Part shown: positions 17,163-26,600 of the stretch, in pieces
Layout of the letters: every line of letters begins with the position of its first letter
Position numbering within the stretch: position 1 is the first letter of the stretch
DNA from: Bacteroidota bacterium
GTDB lineage: Bacteria > Bacteroidota > Bacteroidia > Cytophagales > Cyclobacteriaceae
Length of the DNA: 64,000 nucleotides
Direction: 5' to 3'
Assembly: GCA_016178785.1 (NCBI GenBank)
Contig: JACOSO010000040.1
Location: forward strand, 32,022-96,021
Program-made: the position numbers and the translations under genes
The notes under the pieces: model-generated
The model's input: only the letters and a program-made list of their open reading frames with translations
The model's database searches: none
What the model was told of the DNA's origin: nothing

Positions 17163-17924
17163 ATGAAACATCTCATTTTTTGCCTTACACTTCTTGTTTC
17201 AACTAAAGTGTTTTGTTGGGGGCCAACAGGCCATCGTGCAGTAGGTTTGGTCGCTTCGAACCATTTATCTGCGAAAGCAAAAAAAAATATCATCAAAATT
17301 CTTGGACAGAACTCACTTTCCGAAGTAAGTAATTGGATGGACGATATCAGATCTGATTCAGCCTACAAAGACATGGGCGATTGGCATTGGGTTACAATCG
17401 AAACGGGAAAAACGTATGATCAATCACCCAAAAATCCAAAGGGGGACGTGATCGCGACCATTGAACGTATCGTTGCCGAATTAAAGAAACACACCCTCGA
17501 TAAGAAAACGGAAGAAGAATATTTGAAAATGTTGGTTCATCTCGTGGGTGATATTCATCAGCCCTTGCATGTAGGCTGTTGCGATGATCAAGGCGGCAAC
17601 AAAGTAAAAGTGAAATGGTTTCGAAACGACTCAAACTTGCACAGCGTGTGGGACAGCAACATGATTGACGACACCAAGTTGAGCTATACCGAATTCACAA
17701 GCTACCTCGATGAACCCGATCACGCTACCATTGCTAGCTGGCAAAAAAATTCTGTCCGCCAGTGGGTCGATGAGTCGATGAGTTTCAGAAAACAGGTTTA
17801 TGAAATCGGTGATGGCAATTTGAATTATAAATATTCTTACAAAAACCTCTCCACCGCAAAGCAAAGAATTCTTCAGGCAGGAATTCGCCTGGCAGGGATT
17901 CTAAATGAGATTTACGGGAAATAG
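17163..17924 (+). CDS. P1/S1-type single-strand nuclease
   Basis: The start is ATG 17163 (a GTG two codons upstream is less likely). The signal peptide MKHLIFCLTLLVSTKVFC leaves a mature N-terminal Trp (WGPTGHRAVG), which is needed because the N-terminal Trp of S1/P1 nucleases binds zinc. Further zinc ligands and the active site are visible in WMDDIR, DWHWVTIE, LVHLVGDIHQPLHVG and NLHSVWDSNMID. These secreted enzymes cut single-stranded DNA, RNA and 3'-nucleotides, feeding phosphate and nucleoside scavenging. The protein has the usual length of about 250 residues. It converges on the M16 peptidase gene with a terminator between. Confidence 0.93.
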   Translation: MKHLIFCLTLLVSTKVFCWGPTGHRAVGLVASNHLSAKAKKNIIKILGQNSLSEVSNWMDDIRSDSAYKDMGDWHWVTIETGKTYDQSPKNPKGDVIATIERIVAELKKHTLDKKTEEEYLKMLVHLVGDIHQPLHVGCCDDQGGNKVKVKWFRNDSNLHSVWDSNMIDDTKLSYTEFTSYLDEPDHATIASWQKNSVRQWVDESMSFRKQVYEIGDGNLNYKYSYKNLSTAKQRILQAGIRLAGILNEIYGK

Positions 17925-17940
17925 AAAGCTGCGCTTTATA

Positions 17941-17977
17941 AAAAAGGCTCAATTCAGAATTTGAGCCTTTTTTTATT
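17941..17977. terminator. Bidirectional rho-independent terminator
   Basis: AAAGGCTCAA (17943-17952) and TTGAGCCTTT (17961-17970) pair perfectly around an 8-base loop and are flanked by A and T runs. It serves the converging nuclease (plus) and M16 peptidase (minus) genes. Confidence 0.85.
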
Positions 17978-17991
17978 TTTTAATATTTATC

Positions 17992-20970
17992 TTATTGCAT
18001 TGGCGCTTCCACTTTTACTTTCATCGGTTTCTCATAACCAAAAATTTCATCAAGGGTAAGCTCCCTCACTGCACCATAATTCTGAAGGTCTTTCAGGTTG
18101 AGTTTTTTCCGGTCGCCAATCAGCACTACATTGAATTTGCGACCCTTGATAAACTCCTTTTGAAAATTTGAAATGTCTTCGATGGTCATATTTTGTACCT
18201 GCTCGTAAACATCTTTACGTACATCATGGTCAAGGCCTCTTCGCTTGGCATTTTCATAATTGAAAAGGATTCCTGTTTTTGTAATACGTTCACTCTCCAA
18301 TTGATTCATTAGTGAAGTCCTGGCAACTTCAAAACCACCTTCAGATCTGGGGAAGTTTTGAATCAAGCCCATCATCGCCTTCATAGACTCGGCCTGCTTA
18401 TCAGCTTGTGTTCCGATGTAACCAAAGAAACTGTCATTGTCTGTTCTCTTTCCCGCTGGGCTATAGGTAGCATATGCAGCATAAGCAAGGCCTTGTGCTT
18501 CACGTAATTCCTGAAACACTGGTGAAGCCATGCTGCCACCAAAATATTCGTTGAACATACGTGTCAGGGGCAATCTTGTGGCATCGAATTTTTCACCTTT
18601 TGAAAGGAAAATTATTTCGGCCTGCACCATATCGTAGTTGGTCCAATACACTGAAGGTTTATCCATGTTTTGCATTGGATATTCTACCAGGGCAGGAGCA
18701 GATTGTAATTGATCCGGAAGTTTATGACCGGCATTAATCGAAGTCAATAATTCATCTCCGGATTTTGGACCAAAATACAAAGCACGGTGCTGCATTTTGG
18801 TAAAGCCCTTAATGATGTCAATCAGCTCATTTGATTTTACTTCGCGCAGTTCCTTGTTGGTAAGTACATTGGTGAATGGCGATTTGGCGCCATATAATCC
18901 ATAGTTCATCAATCCTTGCCACAGAATTGCACTCTTCTCCTTTTTGATATCATCGCGTTTTTTAAATGTGCCGTCAATCATTTTTTTAAGCGCTTCATCA
19001 TCAGCTTTCGGATCGGCCAATAATTTTTCGAAGAGCCCAATGGCTTTATCCATATTTTCTGACAAGCCATCGAGGTAAACATACGTACGATCGCTGCCGG
19101 CAGAAACTCCGAAGTTGCAACCGATTTTATAAAATTCTTTTTTCACATCCTCCGGTGTCATATCACTTGTGCCGAGGTATTCAAGATACTCCACTGCTTG
19201 CTTCATTTTCGGATTGTTGTTTGTCCCGACATCCGATAAATAATAAAGTGTGAACAAATCGTTTTCAGTATTCTTTGTGTAGAGCACCTCCACATCTTTA
19301 TCCATCTTCAATTTTTGAATGTCTTTTTCATAATCCAAAAACACGGGCCGTATTTTTTCAACTTTCCTGGCCAGCAAAGTTTCATGGAATGGTGACTTCG
19401 ATTCTTTGTTAAGAGAAACTTTTGTAATCGATGGCTTGGTCACCTCTTTGGGATTGGGATCTTTCCCATTGCGTTTATAAATGGCAATGTAATTTTCCTT
19501 GTAATGATCGTTGGCAAACTTAATGATGTCCTTCTTGGCAAATTTCCTAAGATTATCTGTCCTTGAAACGTAATCACTCCAATTCATTCCGGTAGTGAAG
19601 GCCATCACTTCATCATTGGCACGCGACCAATTGTATTGTGATTGCTCAATCGAATTTTTCTTCAAATCATTGATCACTGCCTCAATCAGCCAATCATCGA
19701 ACTGACCTTTCCTTACAAGGTCTATTTGCTCAAGCAAAAGTTTTTTCACTTCGTCAAGCGATTGGCCTTCACGCGGTTTGCCGCTGAAAACGTGCAGTGA
19801 ATAGTCATTCATACTCTGCACATAACTGGTGGGCTCCAATACTTTTTGTTGTTGTTTCAAATTCAAATCGATCAATCCCGCCTGCGAGTTTGACAAGATC
19901 ATGTCGGTAAGTCTTAAAAGTTGAGCATCTGCAGAGTTCATTCCTTTAAATCTGAATCCTATATTGAGCCACTCTGAATTGGGGCCAAATACTTCCACAT
20001 CAACCGGCTTGCTGATTTCATCTTCTTCAATTGGTTCCCAATTTTTAAGTTCGGCATTTGGCTCCCAGCTTCCGAAGGCTTTGTCAATCTGCGCAATCGT
20101 TGTATCGTAGTCCAGATCTCCGCTCATGCAAATCGCCACGTTGTTGGGTCGATAGTATTTATAAAAATATTTTTTGATTTCCGTGATTGAGGGGTTTTTC
20201 AAGTGATCGATAGTACCGATGACAGTTTGAGTTCCGTAGGGGTGTTTCCTAAATGCCGCCTGATTCATCGCATCATACGTCTTCCAATAATCATTATCCA
20301 AACTGCGGTTCTTTTCCTCATACACTGCCTCCAGCTCGGTATGAAATAATCGGGGAACAATTTGTTTAAATCGACTCGACTCTATTGAGAGCCAGTTTTC
20401 AATTTGGTTGGAAGGAATATCATTTACGTAAACCGTCCGATCTTCTGTGGTATAAGCGTTGGTTCCTTTTGCCCCGATTTCGGAAACCATCTTATCATAC
20501 TCATTTGCAATAGCAAACTTCGATGCTTCGTTAGAAACCTGATCGATTTTTTTGTAGTAGTTGAGTCGCCCTACGGAATCAGTCATTGTGCGATAGTGCT
20601 CAAACATATTTTCAATGCTGTCGAGAAGGATTTTTTCCTTATCCCAGGCTTGCGTTCCAAAATCACCCGTGCCCTTAAACATAATGTGTTCGAGATAATG
20701 CGCAAGGCCGGTGGCGTTGGCAGGATCGAACTTCCCTCCTGCCTTCACCGCAATAGAAGTCATGATGCGAGGTTCCGCTTTGTATTGACTGAGGTAGACT
20801 TTCAGCCCGTTGCCCAACGTATAAACTCTAACTTGAAGAGGATCGTTGGTAACATATTCGTAAGAGTAGCCGTTGCTCTCTGCCGTTTGGGTTTCAAACT
20901 TGCTTTCTTTTTTGCAGCCAACGATAAACGTTGAAACAATGAAAAAAGTCAGGGTAAAATTTCTTTTCAT
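17992..20970 (-). CDS. M16-family zinc peptidase lipoprotein
   Basis: The start is ATG 20970 (an upstream TTG at 21018 would break the signal). The signal peptide ends in a lipobox cysteine (TFIVGCKKES), so the protein is lipid-anchored. The inverted zinc motif HxxEH is in GLAHYLEHIMFKGT (about residues 85-95), and the distal zinc ligand is in LEAVYEEKNRS. Two M16 half-domains and their C-terminal partners follow, giving 992 residues, as in the pitrilysin-type fused dimers of Bacteroidota. The second half lacks an HxxEH motif, which is normal. Substrates are probably periplasmic peptides. Confidence 0.93.
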   Translation of the reverse strand: MKRNFTLTFFIVSTFIVGCKKESKFETQTAESNGYSYEYVTNDPLQVRVYTLGNGLKVYLSQYKAEPRIMTSIAVKAGGKFDPANATGLAHYLEHIMFKGTGDFGTQAWDKEKILLDSIENMFEHYRTMTDSVGRLNYYKKIDQVSNEASKFAIANEYDKMVSEIGAKGTNAYTTEDRTVYVNDIPSNQIENWLSIESSRFKQIVPRLFHTELEAVYEEKNRSLDNDYWKTYDAMNQAAFRKHPYGTQTVIGTIDHLKNPSITEIKKYFYKYYRPNNVAICMSGDLDYDTTIAQIDKAFGSWEPNAELKNWEPIEEDEISKPVDVEVFGPNSEWLNIGFRFKGMNSADAQLLRLTDMILSNSQAGLIDLNLKQQQKVLEPTSYVQSMNDYSLHVFSGKPREGQSLDEVKKLLLEQIDLVRKGQFDDWLIEAVINDLKKNSIEQSQYNWSRANDEVMAFTTGMNWSDYVSRTDNLRKFAKKDIIKFANDHYKENYIAIYKRNGKDPNPKEVTKPSITKVSLNKESKSPFHETLLARKVEKIRPVFLDYEKDIQKLKMDKDVEVLYTKNTENDLFTLYYLSDVGTNNNPKMKQAVEYLEYLGTSDMTPEDVKKEFYKIGCNFGVSAGSDRTYVYLDGLSENMDKAIGLFEKLLADPKADDEALKKMIDGTFKKRDDIKKEKSAILWQGLMNYGLYGAKSPFTNVLTNKELREVKSNELIDIIKGFTKMQHRALYFGPKSGDELLTSINAGHKLPDQLQSAPALVEYPMQNMDKPSVYWTNYDMVQAEIIFLSKGEKFDATRLPLTRMFNEYFGGSMASPVFQELREAQGLAYAAYATYSPAGKRTDNDSFFGYIGTQADKQAESMKAMMGLIQNFPRSEGGFEVARTSLMNQLESERITKTGILFNYENAKRRGLDHDVRKDVYEQVQNMTIEDISNFQKEFIKGRKFNVVLIGDRKKLNLKDLQNYGAVRELTLDEIFGYEKPMKVKVEAPMQ

Positions 20971-21128
20971 AATATTCGGGTAAATGAATTGATTATTTAA
21001 CGGATTTGAAAAATCCAAGTTAACAATTCGCGGCAGAATCTATCATGGTGAATTATTTGAAAATCTGGTCCCGATTTGACATTCTCTGCAAATGGTTTAA
21101 ATTGAGTTAACCCAAAAGCCTAAACCCC

Positions 21129-22115
21129 ATGAAAAAGATTTTTAAAATCCTCGGCATTATTCTTACCGTAATTGTAGTCGGAATAGGTGCTCTGCTCACC
21201 TATGTTAAAGCAGCTCTTCCTAATGTTGGCAAAGCAGAAGAAATTACACTTGAATACACGCCACAAAGGATAGAACGGGGAAAATACCTTGCCAACGCAG
21301 TGTGCGCTTGCATGGATTGCCATTCGAAAAGAGATTGGTCAAAATTTTCCGGACCATTAGAGAATGGAACTCTCGGACAAGGTGGCGAACGATTTGACCA
21401 GTCAGTGGGATTACCTGGTGTGTTTTTATCGAGAAATATCACACCAGAAGGAATTACGCGCTATACCGATGGCGAGCTCTTCCGTGTGATCACCACCGGT
21501 GTAAATAAAGAAGGTGATGCGATGTTCCCACTGATGCCTTATTCACATTATGGGAAAATGGATCGCGAAGATATTTACAGCATCATTGCTTATGTGAGAT
21601 CGCTTTCCCCTGTAAAAAATGAAGTCCCCCCTTCGGAGCCCGACTTCCCAATGAATTTTATTATTCACACTATTCCGCAAAAAGCAAATTTCCAAATCAA
21701 ACCTGATACATCTGATATCCTAGCGTACGGTTCGTACATGGTCAATGCATCGGGTTGTATCGAATGTCATACGCAAGTAGAAAAAGGAATCATCATCCCA
21801 GAGCTTGCTTTTTCTGGCGGTCGAGAATTTTTATTCCCCGATGGATCTGTAGTGAGATCTACCAACATAACTCCGGATGAAGAGACTGGAATTGGCAAGT
21901 GGACGAAAGAGGCATTCGTACAGAGATTCAAATTATTTAAGGACAGCAGTTACGTTCTTCCTTCGGTGAACGCAGGAGATTTCAACAGTTACATGCCCTG
22001 GACGATGTATGCGGGGATGTCGAAGCAAGATCTTGGCGCGATCTATACATACTTGAAGTCAGTCAAACCCATCAGCAACATAGTGGTGAAATTCAGTGAG
22101 GCCAAGCCAAAATAA
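21129..22115 (+). CDS. Dihaem cytochrome c, membrane anchored
   Basis: The 328-residue protein has an N-terminal hydrophobic helix (IFKILGIILTVIVVGIGALLTYV) that serves as signal and anchor, followed by two cytochrome c domains. Haem-binding motifs are CMDCH (about residue 62) and CIECH (about residue 213), with distal methionines in FPLMPYSHY and in MPWTMYAG. The size and layout resemble the cytochrome subunits of alcohol or sugar dehydrogenases, which carry electrons in the periplasm. No dehydrogenase gene is adjacent, so the donor is unknown. Confidence 0.9.
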   Translation: MKKIFKILGIILTVIVVGIGALLTYVKAALPNVGKAEEITLEYTPQRIERGKYLANAVCACMDCHSKRDWSKFSGPLENGTLGQGGERFDQSVGLPGVFLSRNITPEGITRYTDGELFRVITTGVNKEGDAMFPLMPYSHYGKMDREDIYSIIAYVRSLSPVKNEVPPSEPDFPMNFIIHTIPQKANFQIKPDTSDILAYGSYMVNASGCIECHTQVEKGIIIPELAFSGGREFLFPDGSVVRSTNITPDEETGIGKWTKEAFVQRFKLFKDSSYVLPSVNAGDFNSYMPWTMYAGMSKQDLGAIYTYLKSVKPISNIVVKFSEAKPK

Positions 22116-22192
22116 ATTTAGCTTAGTGAAAATGAACTAAAATAATTGAGAGATGCGTTCGTCTATAGTCATATCTCCTTAATTGATTCACG

Positions 22193-22582
22193 ATGACAAC
22201 GCAAACCCTCACACCCATATCGTTGCGGCAAAAAGAAATCGTAAAAGAATACCTTGCCCAGCTCGACAAGCATATTGAGGATTTAAGAAATGGTTTAGCA
22301 GAACGCACCCAAGAAATCAGGGATTTTGCCGATCTCATGCACATCCATCCTACACATCTGAGCAATACTATTTCGCTGGTAATGCGGAAATCACCTTGCA
22401 ACATTTATGAACAAAAGCTAACAGACCTGGCGAAGGAATTACTACTTTCTTCCAATCGGTCAATTGCTCAAATTGCTAAGCAGCTGGATTTTGATCCATC
22501 CAACTTCACTAAGTTTTTCAAGTTATACGAGGGAGTTACCCCCAAGAAATTCAGAGAGGCCAATTGGGCCTTAAAAAACTGA
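22193..22582 (+). CDS. AraC-family transcriptional regulator, HTH domain only
   Basis: The 129-residue protein has a short helical N-terminal part and an AraC DNA-binding domain with two helix-turn-helix units (DFADLMHIHPTHLSNTISLV and IAQIAKQLDFDPSNFTKFFK), ending in the usual GVTPKKFRE. There is no separate ligand-binding domain. It is followed after 84 bases by an SDR gene on the same strand. A tandem direct repeat lies between them and overlaps the stop codon of this gene, which makes the SDR gene the likely target. Confidence 0.88.
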   Translation: MTTQTLTPISLRQKEIVKEYLAQLDKHIEDLRNGLAERTQEIRDFADLMHIHPTHLSNTISLVMRKSPCNIYEQKLTDLAKELLLSSNRSIAQIAKQLDFDPSNFTKFFKLYEGVTPKKFREANWALKN

Positions 22583-22615
22583 AGTGTTCACCATTTTTTC
22601 GGAAGTGTTCACCAT
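22581..22615. promoter_or_regulatory. Tandem 14-bp direct repeat (operator) before the SDR gene
   Basis: GAAGTGTTCACCAT occurs at 22581-22594 and again at 22602-22615, exactly 21 bases apart (two helical turns), the same spacing as classic AraC half-sites. The first copy overlaps the TGA of the AraC gene. A possible -7 box (CACCTTTG, 22637-22644) follows. Confidence 0.6.
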
Positions 22616-22666
22616 ACTTTGTTTTGAGAAGGATCCCACCTTTGCATCGTTAAATAATAATTAAAC

Positions 22667-23426
22667 ATGAAAACAAAAATCGCATTAGTAACCGGTGGAA
22701 GCCGTGGGCTTGGAAAAGATATGGCCCTTGCACTGGCCAACAAAAACATTGACGTTGTTCTTACCTACAAGTCCAACAAAGACGAGGCTGAAAAAGTAGT
22801 AGAAGAGATTACGAAGAAAGGAAGAAAAGCATCTGCGATACCTTTCGATATATCACAAATCAAATCGTTGGATGGTTTTGTATCCTTATTTACAAAAACA
22901 CTGCAGGCCAACTGGTCAACCGACAAGTTTGATTTTCTGATTAACAATGCAGGGACCGGGGCTACCATCATGATCCCCCAGGTAACAGAAGAGGCCTTCG
23001 ACAATTTATTGAACATTCATTTCAAAGGCGTTTATTTTCTTACGCAGAAATTGATCAATCAAATTAACGATCATGGAGGTGTAATCAATATTTCCACCGG
23101 GACAACCCGCTTCACAAATCCGGGGTACTCCCGTTTATTCTTCCATGAAAGCGGCCGTGGAAATGTTCACTAAACACGTAGCAAAAGATTTTGGCTCACG
23201 TGGGATTCGAGCCAACGTGGTTGCACCGGGGCCAATTGAAACAGACTTTAACAATGCTGCCATCCGCAATAACCCTGAGATGAAAAACCGTTTAAGTGGT
23301 CTTTCACCATTAGGAAGAGTAGGATTAGCTGATGATGTAGGCCCCGTTGTTGCATTTTTGTGCACAGACGAATCACGTTGGATCAATGGCCAGCGAATAG
23401 AAGTAAGCGGTGGAATTAATCTGTAG
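22667..23426 (+). pseudogene. Short-chain dehydrogenase/reductase (SDR), frameshifted
   Basis: The frame starting at 22667 has the NAD(P)-binding motif TGGSRGLGKD, the NNAG motif (LINNAGTG) and NISTGTT with the catalytic Ser/Thr, then ends early at 23173. The next frame continues with the C-terminal half (MKAAVEMFTKHVAKDFGSRG to the end VSGGINL). The break is an extra C in the CCC run at 23130-23132. With one C removed, the sequence reads GYSVYSSMKAA, which restores the YxxxK catalytic motif, and the full protein is about 252 residues, the normal length. The gene is thus either newly inactivated or a sequencing error. The substrate is unknown. It is probably controlled by the upstream AraC protein. 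Confidence 0.9.
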
Positions 23427-23476
23427 CAGTGTGGCACATGAGAACAAACGAACCACTGAAAAGAATTAATTTGTAA

Positions 23477-24754
23477 TCACGCCACTTGAGCGACTTCAAC
23501 GACAGGTTTTGGTGTTGCTTTACGCGACATCATCACCTGGATGTGCTTGTCGATCCAATACATCATTACGATAGTGATGACCATTGTGCCTACTACCACA
23601 TAACCTAAAATATCGTAACGATGTAACATTCCATCGGGCGCCTGGAATACAATCATACCAGCAATAGCGGAAGCAATTCCACCTGAGATCTGTTGCACTG
23701 AAGCGTTGATACTCATAAATGCACCGCGGTCTTGCGGCTCGGGCACTGCAGACATCAAGGCAGAAGATGTAATCATCCGGCAAGTGATGCCCGCAAACAT
23801 GATCACACTTATGGCGATCACGACCCAAACAGGAGTAATCCCCATAGGAGTGTAAATGGCCACCATGATGCAAGCCACTACTGTTCCCCAAACGAAAACT
23901 TTAAACTTACCAACCTGGTCACTCAACTTTCCGATAAGAGGGCCGGTGGCAATCGAGAAAATTCCAACGATAAGATAGACCATTGGCAATTGACCTAATG
24001 TCAATCCGAGATTGTTGGTACTGAATGCACTTCCGAAAGGCATAAGCATAAATCCTCCGGTAGCAAGAAGAGTCGTACTAAAATAGGCTTTCACATAATC
24101 AGGCACTGAAAAAGTTTTGATCAAATGCTGGATCGGGTGCCGCTCGTTTTTGATATCGAGGTGACCTGCCACCGGCTTCATGTAAACGATGATCACTACG
24201 CCAACTGCAATTCCAAAAACAGCAATCATCCAGAAAGGCGAGTGCCATCCAAATCTATTCGCCAGCAACAAACCGATCGGCAAACCCATAATTTGACTTG
24301 CCGCAAACGACATTTGCACGAAACCCATCACCCGACCTCTCACTTCAAACTTGAAGAGGTCACTGATGATTGCAAAACTTACAGATCCAATCACGCCACC
24401 AAAAATTCCAGTAACAATTCTGGCAACCAATAAAAAATTATAATCGGGAGCGATCGCGCATAAAAAAGTGCCAAACAAAAAACCGATATAGAAAAAAAGG
24501 AGGAGCTTTTTCCGGTCGAATTTATCGGCAAATCCAGCAGCAAGAATCCCCGAAATCCCAGCGCTGAAAGCATAGGCCGAAACCACCAAACCAAATTGAG
24601 TGGTAGTAATGTGCAGCTGCGGTAGAAGCATCGCTCCCAATGGTGATAACACCATAAAGTCAAGGATGATGCTGAACTGTAAAATGGATAAGATGGTGAT
24701 AATGAAAACCTGGTAGCCGGAAAATATTTTTTCTTTGGGTGTTGTCTCAGACAT
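23477..24754 (-). CDS. MFS transporter (DHA1/AraJ-like)
   Basis: The 425-residue protein has 12 predicted membrane helices and the MFS motif A variant between helices 2 and 3 (FADKFDRKKLLLF). A typical N-terminal start (QVFIITILSILQFSIILDFM) places it in the drug:H+ antiporter-1 type group, which exports drugs, sugars or metabolites. It starts with ATG at 24754 and is followed upstream by the cyclophilin gene on the same strand, 11 bases away, but a functional link is not expected. The substrate is unknown. Confidence 0.88.
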   Translation of the reverse strand: MSETTPKEKIFSGYQVFIITILSILQFSIILDFMVLSPLGAMLLPQLHITTTQFGLVVSAYAFSAGISGILAAGFADKFDRKKLLLFFYIGFLFGTFLCAIAPDYNFLLVARIVTGIFGGVIGSVSFAIISDLFKFEVRGRVMGFVQMSFAASQIMGLPIGLLLANRFGWHSPFWMIAVFGIAVGVVIIVYMKPVAGHLDIKNERHPIQHLIKTFSVPDYVKAYFSTTLLATGGFMLMPFGSAFSTNNLGLTLGQLPMVYLIVGIFSIATGPLIGKLSDQVGKFKVFVWGTVVACIMVAIYTPMGITPVWVVIAISVIMFAGITCRMITSSALMSAVPEPQDRGAFMSINASVQQISGGIASAIAGMIVFQAPDGMLHRYDILGYVVVGTMVITIVMMYWIDKHIQVMMSRKATPKPVVEVAQVA

Positions 24755-24765
24755 GATATAAAAAT

Positions 24766-25203
24766 TTACTCTTCTCTGTTGATAATTACCTTTTCCATTA
24801 CATCGCCTTGCCTGATTGCATCGATCACCTCCAGTCCTTCATAAACTTTTCCAAAGACCGTGTGATTACGATCGAGGTGCGATGTGCTCTGCCGGGTATG
24901 GAAAATAAAAAATTGTGATCCTCCCGTATTTCGACCCGCATGCGCCATCGAAAGAACTCCGCGATCGTGATATTGATTTTTTCCGGTAAGCTCGCAGTCG
25001 ATATGATAACCGGGGCCGCCATTACCGATTCCATTGGGGCAACCGCCCTGAATCATGAAATTAGGAATCACCCGGTGAAAGATGAGGCCGTTATAAAAAC
25101 CTTTCTCAGCAAGTGTTACAAAGTTCTTGACGGTGTTGGGAGCATCCTCTTCGAAGAATTTGATTTTCAGTACTCCTTTTTTGGTATGGATTTCTGCGGT
25201 CAT
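24766..25203 (-). CDS. Peptidyl-prolyl cis-trans isomerase, cyclophilin type
   Basis: The 145-residue protein is a complete small cyclophilin. The active-site residues are visible as [13 protein letters not shown] (Arg and Phe of the catalytic pocket), [15 protein letters not shown] and [11 protein letters not shown]. There is no signal peptide, so it acts in the cytoplasm and speeds up proline isomerisation in protein folding. It is about the length of E. coli PpiB but slightly shorter. It lies on the same strand as the MFS gene. Confidence 0.93.
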   Translation of the reverse strand: MTAEIHTKKGVLKIKFFEEDAPNTVKNFVTLAEKGFYNGLIFHRVIPNFMIQGGCPNGIGNGGPGYHIDCELTGKNQYHDRGVLSMAHAGRNTGGSQFFIFHTRQSTSHLDRNHTVFGKVYEGLEVIDAIRQGDVMEKVIINREE

Positions 25204-25220
25204 AATTAATTTAATATTTC

Positions 25221-25305
25221 AAATTTAAGATTCAAAATCAAAGATGGAAATTTAATATTCGAAGCCAAAATTAGGCGCCAATTTGGAATTTGGAATCTTA
25301 AATTT
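25221..25305. repeat. AT-rich inverted repeat
   Basis: AAATTTAAGATTC at 25221-25233 is the exact reverse complement of GAATCTTAAATTT at 25293-25305. It lies between the cyclophilin and adenosyltransferase genes and is one of several such AT-rich palindromes in the window. Confidence 0.6.
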
Positions 25306-25310
25306 TGAAT

Positions 25311-25859
25311 TTACATCCGTGGATGCCATGCGGTTTCATCTGCCTTCAATTCGTGGGCCATCATTCGGCACAACATAAAGAAATAGTCGGATAGTCGATT
25401 GAGATATTTTACGACTAAAGCATCAACAGGGTTTTGCGCATTTAGTGCAATCACCAATCGCTCGGCTCTTCTGCAAACGGTGCGCACTACATGACCAATT
25501 GAGACGGAAGGATGGCCACCCGGCAAAACAAAAAATTTCATAGGCGGAAGTTGTGCGTCCATTTTGTCAATTTCTTTCTCGAGAAATACAATATCCTGTT
25601 CAACCAATAAAGGAATTTTCACTTTCGTATTTCCAGGTTCGGTGGCAAGAATAGATCCAATCGTAAAAAGCCGGTCTTGAATTTCTACTAGAGTCTCTTT
25701 TCGCGAAGCATTTACCGATTGATCGCGAAGCAAGCCTACATGCGAATTCAATTCGTCAATCGTTCCATAAGCTTCAATGCGAAGATCGGATTTTGGCAAA
25801 CGTTGTCCACCGAAAAGCGCTGTTGTGCCCTGATCCCCAGTCTTTGTGTAAATCTTCAT
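25311..25859 (-). CDS. Cob(I)alamin adenosyltransferase, PduO type
   Basis: The 182-residue protein carries the PduO-type signature at the N terminus (YTKTGDQGTTALFGGQRLPK, the ATP-binding loop), then EAYGTIDELNSHVGLL, and in the second half CRRAERLVIALN and KYLNRLSDYFFMLCRM with the corrinoid-site Arg and Asp. It adenosylates cob(I)alamin to make coenzyme B12, for example for methylmalonyl-CoA mutase. It is an intact single-domain enzyme of normal length. Confidence 0.93.
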   Translation of the reverse strand: MKIYTKTGDQGTTALFGGQRLPKSDLRIEAYGTIDELNSHVGLLRDQSVNASRKETLVEIQDRLFTIGSILATEPGNTKVKIPLLVEQDIVFLEKEIDKMDAQLPPMKFFVLPGGHPSVSIGHVVRTVCRRAERLVIALNAQNPVDALVVKYLNRLSDYFFMLCRMMAHELKADETAWHPRM

Positions 25860-25925
25860 TCAACGAAAGTCCAAATTCAAAACTGAATATTCAAGAAATG
25901 ATTTGAGTTTGACTATATTCGATAC

Positions 25926-26600
25926 GTGAGACCTCAAAATATTTTGTTTGGCGTTTTCGGTCTAGTCGGGGCAATCTGCTTTGTGCTTTGGTCATACTTT
26001 ACGTATGAATCGGTTAGAAAGTCGATGCAATGGGAGGAAGCCCCCGCCATCATCACGCAACTTAATAATTCTGGTTACCCGACAATTTCATTTGAGTACA
26101 ACGGAAAGAACCATGAATTTCATGAAAATTTTTCAAGCAGCGATATGTATACCGGGCAAGAAGTCAAAGTGTATTTTCCTCCCGGAGAACCTGATAAAGC
26201 AGAACTCAAATCCTTTTTCGCTTCATGGTTTTTGACTTTGTTTCTCGGAATCTTCTGGCTTGTCTTCGGTGGCGTTGGTGCAATTGGCTTATTCTGGGTT
26301 TCGAAAGCAAGCCGGATGAGACAAGAACTGGTGGTGAAGGGTAAAGGAAGAAAAGTATCAGTGCCCATTGGTGAAGTCAATCAAGATTTTTCATTTAAAG
26401 TCAATGGCCGAAGCCCGTTTATTATCGTTGGACAATGGCTCGACAAATCGAGCAACACAGTGTATCAATTCAAGAGCGAATACATCTGGTATAATCCTGC
26501 ACCTTATTTGGATGGAAAAAAAGAAGTCGATGTGTACATCGACCCAAATGATTTGAAAAGATATTATCTGGATATTTCTTTCTTACCTAAGAAAGGTTGA
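25926..26600 (+). CDS. DUF3592 membrane protein
   Basis: The 224-residue protein starts with GTG at 25926. It has one membrane helix at the N terminus ([20 protein letters not shown]), a DUF3592-like beta domain ([19 protein letters not shown]... [15 protein letters not shown]), a second helix ([20 protein letters not shown]), then another beta domain ending in [20 protein letters not shown]. The family's function is unknown. Its 3' end overlaps the converging ABC gene by 14 bases. Confidence 0.75.
   Translation: MRPQNILFGVFGLVGAICFVLWSYFTYESVRKSMQWEEAPAIITQLNNSGYPTISFEYNGKNHEFHENFSSSDMYTGQEVKVYFPPGEPDKAELKSFFASWFLTLFLGIFWLVFGGVGAIGLFWVSKASRMRQELVVKGKGRKVSVPIGEVNQDFSFKVNGRSPFIIVGQWLDKSSNTVYQFKSEYIWYNPAPYLDGKKEVDVYIDPNDLKRYYLDISFLPKKG

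Noticed and set aside
20404..20934. Long antisense frame (176 residues) opposite the M16 peptidase
   Set aside because: The opposite strand carries a complete, motif-confirmed peptidase, so this frame is a shadow.
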